DNA from: Thalassobius sp050633445
GTDB taxonomy: Bacteria; Pseudomonadota; Alphaproteobacteria; Rhodobacterales; Rhodobacteraceae
NCBI GenBank assembly: GCA_050633445.1
Contig: JBOEGN010000084.1
Location: 22,701 to 86,700, forward strand
DNA length: 64,000 nt
Reading direction: 5' to 3'
In this document: piece by piece, positions 33,082 to 40,856 of the stretch
Layout of the letters: the number at the start of each line of letters is the position of its first letter
How positions within the stretch are numbered: the first letter of the stretch is position 1
Made by a program: the position numbers and the translations under genes
Notes under the pieces: model-generated
What the model was told of the DNA's origin: nothing
Seen by the model: the letters and a program-made list of their open reading frames with translations, nothing else
The model's database searches: none

Positions 33082-33894
33082 TCACAGCCCACCCCCGACA
33101 AATTTCCGGGTTATGGCGCTGTTTGCATCCTTTAACCCCTCGATAACCGAGAAATGGTGGTGCACGCTGTCGACCACGCAATCCGTCTGGGCGCCCAGCC
33201 CGTTCCACATCATGTCCAGCATGCGTGCCTGACGGATAAATTCGGGCCGCTCGCCTCCGCCGACCCAGGCCGTCAGGCGCGCGCCCTGCACCGGGTGGTG
33301 CAACACAGCGCTTTCCTGCGAGGCCTCGTCCATATCCAGATGCAGGGTGTCGTTCATCTGTGTGTGCAGCAGCGGACGCAAGTCATGCAACCCGCTGATC
33401 GACAGGACATGCTGGATACGCTCTTGCACTTGGGGCGGCAGGCGCGTGTCCTGGCAAATCATCCGACTAACCAGATGCCCGCCCGCAGAGTGCCCGGACA
33501 GACAGATCGGCCCATCGACACGTTGCGCAGCGACCGCGATCGCTTGGGTGATTTGCGCGGTGATCTGTGAAATCCGCGCCTCGGGCGTCAGGGTATAGCT
33601 GGGCAAGGCGACGGCCCAGCCCTTTGCCCGCGCGCCCTCGGCGAAGTGCGTCCAATCGGATTTACTCAGACGCATCCAATACCCGCCATGCACAAAGACC
33701 GCCAACCCTTTGGGCGTGCCCTCGGGCCAGACGATATCCAACCTTTCACGCTCGGTCGGGCCATAGGGAATGTCTTGAGCGACAAACACCCCCGAGGCCC
33801 GATAGGCCGCCGCCTCTGCCGCCCAATGGGACGGCAGGGCAGCAGAGCCCGGAATATGCGCCATGTTGGCAAAGGCATCATCCCAATCCCGCAT
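33082..33894 (-). CDS. alpha/beta hydrolase, candidate N-formylkynurenine formamidase
   Basis: 270 residues. The HGGYW motif (residues 69-73) is characteristic of eukaryotic-type kynurenine formamidases and related carboxylesterases. The nucleophile elbow is GHSAG (Ser136), and a C-terminal His lies in the SVHHHFSVIEGL segment. The fragment DIPYGPTERERLDIVWPEG before the HGG strand is also typical of the arylformamidase group. The pathway encoded nearby (kynA, kynU) lacks a formamidase otherwise, so this enzyme would hydrolyse N-formylkynurenine to kynurenine and formate. It is the last gene of the cupin-monooxygenase-hydrolase operon, with a 3-nt gap to the monooxygenase stop. Confidence 0.8.
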   Translation of the reverse strand: MRDWDDAFANMAHIPGSAALPSHWAAEAAAYRASGVFVAQDIPYGPTERERLDIVWPEGTPKGLAVFVHGGYWMRLSKSDWTHFAEGARAKGWAVALPSYTLTPEARISQITAQITQAIAVAAQRVDGPICLSGHSAGGHLVSRMICQDTRLPPQVQERIQHVLSISGLHDLRPLLHTQMNDTLHLDMDEASQESAVLHHPVQGARLTAWVGGGERPEFIRQARMLDMMWNGLGAQTDCVVDSVHHHFSVIEGLKDANSAITRKFVGGGL

Positions 33895-33897
33895 GAC

Positions 33898-35385
33898 CTA
33901 GCCCGCCTGATACTGCGGCGTCGAAGCCAGGAACTGACCATAGGCCCCTGCATTGGGATAGCTGAATTGCTCGGCCAAGGGATTGGCGCGTTTGCGCTTT
34001 TTCGCGCCCATATCGGCCAACAGCTCGTCGAAATGCTTAAAATGAAACGGAGCCGAGCACAGCCCGCCATAGATCTGCGCAGCGGGGCGTTCGTTACGGC
34101 GCCAGTTCAGCATCATCTCGATACTTTCGTTCATTTCGCGGGTCGAGGGCTGGTTTTCCAGCTGCCCATCCGCATAGCGCACCAGCCAGTTGGCGATCAT
34201 TTCGGCCGACAGGATCGTACAGAAGGACGAGTTAAATCCGACAAAGCCCATATCCGGCAGGTCCGGGTTCACCGACAGGCGGTAAACGCGGTATTGCCCG
34301 TCGCTTTCGATCAGCTTGTCGCGATATTCCTGCGCCAGATAGGGCAAGCCCAGTTTCCATCCCACCGCCAGAACCGAGACATCGGCCTCGACCTTTTCGC
34401 CGCCGGTCATGACGATGGTTTTACCGTCATAGTGGTCAAAAGTGCCCTGGATGTTCTTGATTTTACCGGATTTCAGCCCCTCGAACAGACCAGGCGTAAC
34501 GATCGGAACCGAGCACGAGACATCCTTTTCGATCGGAATATCCGGCACCATATTGTATTTCTTCAGCTTCAACTGCGTTTTCAGCAGCGTTTCCAGCCCG
34601 CGAAAATTCGCCCAGACAAGCGGTTTCAGCACGGCCGCGATGACCCGTTGCAAGCCGTTTTTGCCCCATTGGTTGAACTGCTGCTCCTGTGCCCGCATGT
34701 ACAAAAGCCGTTTGAAATTGATGCCCCCGACAAAATACGGGATGCGCCAGACCGGCTCGCGATAGACCCAATGAACGGATTGCGCCCCGTTTTGGGCCGC
34801 ATTGACCACCAGATCCGTCGCCGATTTCGATCCGCCCAGCACGACAACCCGCTTGCCCTTGGCAATCGCGGGATCGTTATAGTCGGACGAGTGCATGACC
34901 TGCCCACCCGCAGCCTCGAACCCGTCCTGACCGGGATGCGAGATGATGTTCTTTTCCGAAAACTGCCCGGTGCCGATGGCGACAAAATCGAAGTCCTCGG
35001 TCCACGTCTGCCCACCAGCGTTCAGAGTCAGGGTCCAGCCTGGCTGACCATCCGCGCGCCGATCCATGGATTTCACATCCGTGTTCAGCTTGAACAACCG
35101 TTTGAGGTTATGTTTATCCGCATAGGAATGCAGATATGCGTGCACCTGAGGGCCCTTGGGCCATTCAGGATAATCATCCGGCATCGGGTGGTCGGTATAG
35201 CAGTACAGTTCCTTGGGCGATTGCGTTTGGACGCCCGGATAGGATTTGCTTAGCTCCCACACGCCGCCAAAATCATGGCCGCGCTCAAAGCCGACCACGC
35301 GGTGGCCGCGCTCGTCAAAGGTTTTCGCTGCGGCGAGGCCCGAGACCCCGCCGCCGATCACGGCAACTTTCTTGCGATTGATCAT
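33898..35385 (-). CDS. flavin-containing monooxygenase (FMO/BVMO-like)
   Basis: 495 residues. The N-terminal FAD motif is VAVIGGGVSGLAAAKTFDERGHRVVGFERGHDFGGVWE. A second nucleotide-binding motif (KRVVVLGGSKSATDLVV, residues about 175-191) serves NADPH. A Y-A-D-x-H region and an LxxGxxxxP-like FVGF block follow. The exact FMO fingerprint FxGxxxHxxxY/F is replaced by HSSDYND, so the subfamily is uncertain. It likely N- or S-oxygenates or inserts oxygen in a soft nucleophile or ketone. Co-operonic cupin and formamidase-like genes and the shared operator link it to the tryptophan/anthranilate island; oxidation of an indole derivative is one possibility. Confidence 0.85.
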   Translation of the reverse strand: MINRKKVAVIGGGVSGLAAAKTFDERGHRVVGFERGHDFGGVWELSKSYPGVQTQSPKELYCYTDHPMPDDYPEWPKGPQVHAYLHSYADKHNLKRLFKLNTDVKSMDRRADGQPGWTLTLNAGGQTWTEDFDFVAIGTGQFSEKNIISHPGQDGFEAAGGQVMHSSDYNDPAIAKGKRVVVLGGSKSATDLVVNAAQNGAQSVHWVYREPVWRIPYFVGGINFKRLLYMRAQEQQFNQWGKNGLQRVIAAVLKPLVWANFRGLETLLKTQLKLKKYNMVPDIPIEKDVSCSVPIVTPGLFEGLKSGKIKNIQGTFDHYDGKTIVMTGGEKVEADVSVLAVGWKLGLPYLAQEYRDKLIESDGQYRVYRLSVNPDLPDMGFVGFNSSFCTILSAEMIANWLVRYADGQLENQPSTREMNESIEMMLNWRRNERPAAQIYGGLCSAPFHFKHFDELLADMGAKKRKRANPLAEQFSYPNAGAYGQFLASTPQYQAG

Positions 35386-35397
35386 TGCGCGACCTCC

Positions 35398-35856
35398 TTA
35401 CGCCGCATCCGGCGGGGGCGGCAGGAAATCGACCTCGTGCATGGCCGAGATACGCACCAATTCGTCAGGATCCGTCACGCCATCCAGCGCGGTAAACAGA
35501 TCAAACAGCTTGCGCGAGGGCGAGACACCAAAGATGCAAATGGCGCCGGTCTCGGCCCGGTTAAAGATCCCGTGAGACTTGCCCATAGGCATGCGCACCG
35601 TGTCACCAGGGCCGGCCTTGTGGGTGGTCACGGAACCTTCGTCATGGCCGAACTCGACCTCCAGATCGCCGCTGATCACGTAGATCCATTCGTCCTGCGT
35701 GGGGTGAATATGGGGCGGCACAAAGGTGCCAGCGGGAATATCCGCATGCCACATGAATACGTTGGGGCTGTGAACTTTGGGGGTGTATGTGTGACCAACG
35801 ACGTTCCAGGAGCTGGCCTGAAACCCGGTGTCAGATGCTGTGATGCCTTTTTCCAT
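35398..35856 (-). CDS. cupin-domain protein
   Basis: 152 residues, a single cupin barrel. Motif 1 is PPHIHPTQDEWIYVISGDLEVEFG (His, His and Glu as metal ligands) and motif 2 is MPMGKSHGIFNRAETG with the third His. The start at 35856 is preferred since it opens the MEKGITASDTGF region; a longer reading starting at 35904 has no clear ribosome-binding site. First gene of the minus-strand operon, 12 bp before the monooxygenase. It could be a metal-dependent dioxygenase or isomerase, or a ligand-binding sensor; sequence alone does not decide. Confidence 0.82.
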   Translation of the reverse strand: MEKGITASDTGFQASSWNVVGHTYTPKVHSPNVFMWHADIPAGTFVPPHIHPTQDEWIYVISGDLEVEFGHDEGSVTTHKAGPGDTVRMPMGKSHGIFNRAETGAICIFGVSPSRKLFDLFTALDGVTDPDELVRISAMHEVDFLPPPPDAA

Positions 35857-35942
35857 TTTAGAGTTTTCCCTGTTTTTGATTATGGCGTGATCACCTTGGG
35901 GCACAGGAACGCGGATTGATTATCCAGATTGCGAGTCCATTT

Positions 35943-35958
35943 ATTTTAACCTTGAAAT
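35943..35958. promoter_or_regulatory. 16-bp near-palindrome, copy 4 of the shared operator (cupin operon / AraC gene)
   Basis: ATTTTAACCTTGAAAT in the divergent intergenic region, 86 bp from the cupin start and 27 bp from the AraC start. It aligns without gaps with the other three copies and differs from the perfect palindrome at 33012 in two core positions. It could control either or both directions. Confidence 0.55.
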
Positions 35959-35967
35959 ACATTGAAA

Positions 35968-35985
35968 GCTGCCTAAGCTGGCAGC
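35968..35985 (+). promoter_or_regulatory. hairpin directly in front of the AraC start codon
   Basis: GCTGCC-TAAGCT-GGCAGC, a 6-bp perfect stem with a 6-nt loop, ends one base before ATG 35986. No Shine-Dalgarno sequence is visible. It could limit translation or be a protein-binding inverted repeat. Confidence 0.4.
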
Positions 35986-36957
35986 ATGGGAAAAGTCGCG
36001 AACTTCCTGAACTCATACCCTGTGCTGCGCACCTGTGATCTGGATCAGGCGCGGGCGGCCGTGTCTGCGCGCTATTGCGAGCACCGTCTGAACCTGTCCT
36101 CGGGGCGGGATCTGGACGTGCGCCACAACCATGTGCGCGGCGCGCATGTGTCGCTGAACTTGCTCAGCTATGGCGGTGATGTCAGCATTGATCCGGGCGA
36201 GCTGAATGACTTTTATCTGCTGCAAATCCCCCTAAGCGGTGCCGCCCGCATCCAGCATCGCAATGACGAGATCGACGCCAGCCCGCGCCGTGGCACCATC
36301 CTGAATCCCGATCGCCCCAGCCAGATGGAATGGCGCGCTGATTGTACCAAGCTGATGGTGCAGATCCGCGCCAGCTTTCTGAATTCCGTGGCCGAGCAAC
36401 AATTGGGCGCCGCCCTGCCCGGCCCCATCCGCTTTGACACCGCTGTGAACCTAGAACGCGCGCAAGGTCGGCGTTTGCGGCAGCTGGCCGCCGCGTCGGC
36501 CCGCGCGGTCGAGGCCGGTATCCTGCCCGTTTCACAACAAACTCTGACCACGCTCAGTGCTGAACGCCAGATGGCCCTGAACCTGCTGATGCTTCAGCCC
36601 AGCAATATCTCGCATATTCTGGCACATGCGCAGGGGGCCTGCACCTCGCCGCAATTGCGCCGCGCGGTCGAGTTCATCCAGACCAGTTTTCACGAGGATA
36701 TCCGGCTGGAGGACATCGCCAAGGCTGCCGGGGCACATCCGCGCACAGTCCAAACCGGATTCCGGCAGCATTTCGGGCTGAGCCCCATTGCATATCTGCG
36801 CGACGTCCGGCTGGATCAGGCGCGATACCGGCTTGGGCGCCGTATGAACCGCGAAAGCGTCACCGACGTTGCCTTTGGCTGTGGCTATTCACATCTGGGC
36901 CGGTTCTCGCGCGATTACCGCGCCCGTTTTGGATTTGCGCCCAGCGCGACGCCCTAA
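35986..36957 (+). CDS. AraC/XylS-family transcriptional regulator
   Basis: 323 residues. The C-terminal double HTH is clear: RRAVEFIQTSFHEDIRLEDIAKAAGAHPRTVQTGFRQHFGLSPIAYLRDVRLDQARYRL, then VTDVAFGCGYSHLGRFSRDYRARFGFAPS. The N-terminal 200 residues contain a cupin-like sensory domain of the XylS/AntR type (DFYLLQIPLSGAARIQH). It is divergent from the cupin/FMO/formamidase operon and probably controls it. Anthranilate-sensing AntR of pseudomonads belongs to the same family, so an aromatic acid ligand is plausible but not shown. Confidence 0.9.
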   Translation: MGKVANFLNSYPVLRTCDLDQARAAVSARYCEHRLNLSSGRDLDVRHNHVRGAHVSLNLLSYGGDVSIDPGELNDFYLLQIPLSGAARIQHRNDEIDASPRRGTILNPDRPSQMEWRADCTKLMVQIRASFLNSVAEQQLGAALPGPIRFDTAVNLERAQGRRLRQLAAASARAVEAGILPVSQQTLTTLSAERQMALNLLMLQPSNISHILAHAQGACTSPQLRRAVEFIQTSFHEDIRLEDIAKAAGAHPRTVQTGFRQHFGLSPIAYLRDVRLDQARYRLGRRMNRESVTDVAFGCGYSHLGRFSRDYRARFGFAPSATP

Positions 36958-37146
36958 ACCTTAATCCGCTCCGAAGTCGGGGCATACATCGGCCAAACCG
37001 AGGCTTCGGTCGCCACGCCCCCGCTATGTCGACTTCATAGGACGAGGCCAGCAAGCCCTCACCCGTCGCGCCATGTGGAAAACCGTGCTATCCCAGTTGC
37101 ATACGGCCCTATGACCATCGCAATCCAATGACGGAGCTTCTGTTGC

Positions 37147-38034
37147 ATGGACAAACTTTCGGTAATGCAAGCCTTCCGCCGCATCGTGGAACGCCGCAGC
37201 TTTGCCCGTGCGGCCGAGGATCTGGGCGTGTCCCCCGCATTGCTAAGCCGCGAGATCAAACTGCTTGAGGAAAGCCTGGGCAGCACCCTGCTGACCCGCA
37301 CCACGCGCTCTATGTCGCTGACCGATGCCGGTCAGATGTATTATGATCAAACGACCGGGATTCTGGATGCGGTAAGCCAGGTCGAAACCCGCATTCGCGA
37401 AGGCGCCGGGGCCGTGCGCGGGCATCTGAAGGTGAACGCCTCCAGCTCGTTTGGGCAAACGGTGATTACGCCTATGTTATCGGAATTTCTGGATAAATTC
37501 CCTGAGCTCAGGATCACCCTGTCGCTGGATGACCGCGTGGTCGACATGGTCGAGGGCGGCTTTGACGTGTCGATACGTATACGAGAGGCAATGCCCGACT
37601 CGGCGTTGCTTGCCCGCAGGATCGGCACCATGAGGCAACGGATTTTCGCCGCCCCCACCTATCTGGCCAGCGCTGGCATCCTTCAAAGCCCCAAGGATAT
37701 TCCCGGCCACCCGATCGTTGGTTTTCTACTGGCAGATCACCTGACGCAATGGCACCTGCACGGGCCCGAAGGCGACACGCGCATCGACGTTGCCCCCAGA
37801 ATTCGGGTCGGCAACAGCCTTGTGCTGCGCGATCTGCTGATTGCCGGGCATGGGATCGGCACCCTGCCCGCCTTTATCTCGCATCAGGCCGAGACACGCG
37901 GTGACCTGGTGCGCGTTTTGCCAGAGTGGGAGCTGCCCTCGCGCGAGATTTTCGCCGTGACGGCCTCGCGGTTGGGAATGGACGCCAAAGTAACGGCCTT
38001 TCTGGATCACTTGCGAACAGCCTTGCAACCCTGA
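37147..38034 (+). CDS. LysR-family transcriptional regulator (CrgA/DhcR-like group)
   Basis: 295 residues. The N-terminal winged HTH reads MQAFRRIVERRSFARAAEDLGVSPALLSREIKLLEESLGSTLLTRTTRSMSLTDAG. A LysR substrate-binding domain follows, with the GHLKVNASSSFGQTVITPMLSEFLDKFPEL opening typical of the CrgA-type group. No ligand is evident. It stands before and in the same orientation as wrbA (105 bp away) and the DMT exporter, so it may control them. The 190 bp upstream of it, after the AraC gene, showed no clear motif. Confidence 0.9.
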   Translation: MDKLSVMQAFRRIVERRSFARAAEDLGVSPALLSREIKLLEESLGSTLLTRTTRSMSLTDAGQMYYDQTTGILDAVSQVETRIREGAGAVRGHLKVNASSSFGQTVITPMLSEFLDKFPELRITLSLDDRVVDMVEGGFDVSIRIREAMPDSALLARRIGTMRQRIFAAPTYLASAGILQSPKDIPGHPIVGFLLADHLTQWHLHGPEGDTRIDVAPRIRVGNSLVLRDLLIAGHGIGTLPAFISHQAETRGDLVRVLPEWELPSREIFAVTASRLGMDAKVTAFLDHLRTALQP

Positions 38035-38139
38035 CATTCTTTAACCTGCGTAAAGACTGAAATGACATTCGCCAGCTTAATCCGGGCGGGGTGATCGCTG
38101 ATCTTCTCTGGTATCGAAACCAATCCCAGAGAGGCCCCA

Positions 38140-38763
38140 ATGACCCGCGTTCTTGTTCTATATTATTCCAGCTATGGCCATGTTCGCACCATGGCCGAGG
38201 CCGAAGCCGAGGGCGCGCGCTCGGTTCCTGGCACCCATGTCGACCTGCGCCGCGTTCCTGAAACGATCCCCCAAGAGGTCCGGCAAAACGCCGGCTTCGT
38301 GACAGATGACACCCCTGTGGCGACCCCCGCTGACATGGAGGCCTATGACGCGATCATTTTCGGCACCCCTACCCTGTTCGGCATGATGGCCGGGCAGATG
38401 AAGTCTTTTCTGGATCAGGCTGGCGGACTGTGGGCACGAAATGCGCTGGTCGGTAAGGTCGGGGCGGTCTTTGCTTCGACCGGTTCACAGCATGGCGGGC
38501 ACGAAGCAACGCTGCTGTCCACGCAGATTCCGCTCCAGCATTTCGGGATGTTGATCGCTGGAATGCCCTACAGCTTTGCCGGACAAACCAGTGCCGATAA
38601 GATCATCGGCGGCGCGCCGTATGGTGCGGGCACGATCGCTGGGGCCGATGGCAGCCGAACTCCGACATCCACCGATCTGGAGGGTGCCCGTTTCCAAGGC
38701 GCGCATGTTGCCAGAATCGCCGCGCGGCTTGCCGGGGCGGATCTGCATCACGAGGCCGCGTGA
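38140..38763 (+). CDS. wrbA: NAD(P)H:quinone oxidoreductase WrbA
   Basis: FMN flavoprotein that reduces quinones in two-electron steps. 207 residues. The flavodoxin phosphate loop is YYSSYGHVRTMAEAEAEGA. The TPTLFGMMAGQMKSFLDQAGGLW block and the C-terminal ...GARFQGAHVARIA are characteristic of WrbA. It overlaps the exporter gene by one base (TGATG), so the two are translationally coupled. A role against quinone or electrophile stress fits. Confidence 0.94.
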   Translation: MTRVLVLYYSSYGHVRTMAEAEAEGARSVPGTHVDLRRVPETIPQEVRQNAGFVTDDTPVATPADMEAYDAIIFGTPTLFGMMAGQMKSFLDQAGGLWARNALVGKVGAVFASTGSQHGGHEATLLSTQIPLQHFGMLIAGMPYSFAGQTSADKIIGGAPYGAGTIAGADGSRTPTSTDLEGARFQGAHVARIAARLAGADLHHEAA

Positions 38764-39668
38764 TGTCCGCGCTTAGCCACGTTTCCGCGCCCGGAACGGC
38801 CCCAACACGCAGCTGGGACATTTTGCTGACGGCGCTTGCCCCCGCGGTTTGGGGCAGCACCTATCTGGTCACAACCCAAGCATTGCCCGAAGGTTATCCC
38901 ATCACCTTGGCCGCTTTGCGTGCATTGCCAGCGGGGGTTTTATTGCTGCTGATAACGCGGCGCTTGCCATCGCGCGCGTGGGTAGGCCGGATTTTCCTGC
39001 TGGGTGGCTTCAACTTCGCGCTGTTCTGGGTGTTGCTTTTCATCGCCGCCTATCGCCTTCCCGGAGGCGTTGCGGCAACCCTTGGGTCGTTCCAGGCGAT
39101 GATGGTCCTTTTCATGGCGCGCGGCTGGTTGGGCACACCGATCCGTGCGGGCGCCGTCGCCGCCGCGGCCACGGGCATACTGGGCGTGGCACTGCTGCTG
39201 ATCAGCCCCGAGGCCGCGCTGGACCCGCTTGGAATCGCCGCTGGACTGGGCGGAGCTGCGTCGATGGCGGCGGGCACGGTGCTCAGTCGGAAATGGCAGC
39301 CACCGGTTTCAGCGCTCACCTTCACCGCGTGGCAACTTACGGCCGGGGGCGTGATCCTGTTACCGATTGCCCTGATCGCCGAACCACCCCTGCCGCCCCT
39401 TTCAGCACCCAACCTTGCGGGCCTTGCCTGGCTGGGCCTGATCGGCGCGGCGGCCACCTATGCTCTTTGGTTTCGGGGCGTCGCACGACTGACCCCTGCC
39501 GCAGTTTCCATGCTGGGCATGATGAGCCCCGTGACGGCTGTGCTTTTGGGTTGGATCTGGCTGGGGCAATCCCTGTCGCTGACGCAAACCTTGGGCGCGG
39601 TGATCATTCTGGCATCCGTCTGGGCGGGACAACGCACCAACCGGCCATCCCTTCACAAGCGATCGTAA
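38763..39668 (+). CDS. DMT-superfamily (EamA) transporter
   Basis: 301 residues with ten hydrophobic helices and two EamA repeats (TALAPAVWGSTYLVTTQALPEGYPITLAALRALPAG in the first; SVWAGQ at the end of the second). It is an inner-membrane exporter of small metabolites. It is coupled to wrbA, and the LysR regulator upstream may control both. The substrate is unknown. About 50 bp downstream the Zur-like box of the next operon begins. Confidence 0.9.
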   Translation: MSALSHVSAPGTAPTRSWDILLTALAPAVWGSTYLVTTQALPEGYPITLAALRALPAGVLLLLITRRLPSRAWVGRIFLLGGFNFALFWVLLFIAAYRLPGGVAATLGSFQAMMVLFMARGWLGTPIRAGAVAAAATGILGVALLLISPEAALDPLGIAAGLGGAASMAAGTVLSRKWQPPVSALTFTAWQLTAGGVILLPIALIAEPPLPPLSAPNLAGLAWLGLIGAAATYALWFRGVARLTPAAVSMLGMMSPVTAVLLGWIWLGQSLSLTQTLGAVIILASVWAGQRTNRPSLHKRS

Positions 39669-39713
39669 AAGCGAGGCAAAAATTTCCAAAAGGCTCAAAT
39701 TCGATGTTGATAT

Positions 39714-39728
39714 TGTTATTGTATAACA
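39714..39728. promoter_or_regulatory. candidate Zur box upstream of tandem G3E GTPase genes
   Basis: TGTTAT-TGT-ATAACA, a 15-bp inverted repeat in an AT-rich segment 33 bp upstream of the first CobW-type gene. The arms match the core of Zur operators described in proteobacteria (TGTTATA...TATAACA). Adjacent bases (ATT before, TTAC after) extend the similarity. It would explain induction of the downstream genes by zinc shortage. Confidence 0.6.
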
Positions 39729-39761
39729 TTACACATCTCAACCTCATTGACGGAGAGCCCG

Positions 39762-40856
39762 ATGACCGACCCTCGTATCCCTGTGACCTTGCTGACCGGA
39801 TTTTTGGGCGCGGGGAAAACAACACTGTTGAACGCGCTCCTTTCGGACCCAAGCGCGGGTCGCATCGCTGTGATCGTCAACGAGTTTGGCGAGGCCGGGC
39901 TGGACCATGATCTGATCGAGTCCACCGACGAAGAGGTCGTGCTGATGCGGTCGGGATGCCTGTGTTGCTCGGTTCGGGGGGATCTGTCCAACACCATTGC
40001 GCAGCTGGTCACGCGTCGCGAAAATGACGAGCTGGCCTTTGACAGGCTGGTGATCGAAACGACGGGTCTGGCAGATCCTGGCCCGATTTTGCAGACCCTG
40101 CTGGTGGATCGTTATCTGGCGCGAATGACCCGAATGGATGGGGTGGTCACAGTCGCCGACGCTGCCAACGGCCCCGCCACTCTGGACACGCAGTTCGAGG
40201 CCGTGTCTCAGGCGGCGATGGCTGACCTGATCGTGCTGAGCAAAACCGATCTGGTGCCCCCCGCCAAAACCCGTCACTTCGAAGACCGCTTACGCGCTAT
40301 CAACCCGACAGCGCAGATCTTGCGTGCGGATCACGGCAAGGGCGCGACGGGCCAAATCTGGGGGCTCAGCGGGTTGCGCCAAGAGGCCGCGCCTGCGGAT
40401 ATTCTGACCTGGACAACGGGGGCGGCCGTGCAGACCGACCCTTTGGCGGGATTGTCTGGCATGGCGACCCCGGACCCGGTGCCGATGCCAACGGCCTCGC
40501 CTCACGACACCCGGATCGAGACGGTTTCGTTCGAGCTTGATACCCCTCTGTCGGACGAGGCGTTTGACAGGTGGCTGGACACGCTGATCGCCATGCGCGG
40601 CCCCGACATCCTGCGGGTCAAAGGCATCGTATTTCTACAAGGCATTGAAATGCCGTTTGTTTTCCATGGCGTGCAACATATCTTTGATCCGCCCCGCCCG
40701 ATCAAGGGCTGGCCCAAAGGCGACACCAGATCGCGAATTGTCGTCATCGCCCGAGACATCTCGCGCCCCGCTCTCCAACGCAGTTTTGATATGTTGCGCG
40801 CCCGCATTCCCCCGCGCGATGGCGCCACCGAAAACCAAAAGGTATCCTCCAAATGA
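39762..40856 (+). CDS. CobW/P47K-family G3E GTPase, putative zinc metallochaperone
   Basis: 364 residues. The GTPase domain has Walker A TGFLGAGKTT at residues 11-20, the metal-binding GCLCCSVRGD (CxCC) motif at about residue 65, and LSKTDL as base-specificity motif. The C-terminal CobW_C domain ends with HIFDPPRPIKGWPKGDTRSRI. ATG 39762 has GGAG upstream, and a TTG five codons earlier is less likely. It overlaps the second G3E gene by 4 nt. With a Zur-like box in front, a zinc transfer role under zinc starvation is more likely than cobalamin synthesis. Confidence 0.9.
   Translation: MTDPRIPVTLLTGFLGAGKTTLLNALLSDPSAGRIAVIVNEFGEAGLDHDLIESTDEEVVLMRSGCLCCSVRGDLSNTIAQLVTRRENDELAFDRLVIETTGLADPGPILQTLLVDRYLARMTRMDGVVTVADAANGPATLDTQFEAVSQAAMADLIVLSKTDLVPPAKTRHFEDRLRAINPTAQILRADHGKGATGQIWGLSGLRQEAAPADILTWTTGAAVQTDPLAGLSGMATPDPVPMPTASPHDTRIETVSFELDTPLSDEAFDRWLDTLIAMRGPDILRVKGIVFLQGIEMPFVFHGVQHIFDPPRPIKGWPKGDTRSRIVVIARDISRPALQRSFDMLRARIPPRDGATENQKVSSK

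Noticed and set aside
33646..35253. 535-residue plus-strand reading antisense to the FMO and hydrolase genes
   Set aside because: It runs across two well-supported minus-strand genes and their intergenic gap with biased composition and no family features.
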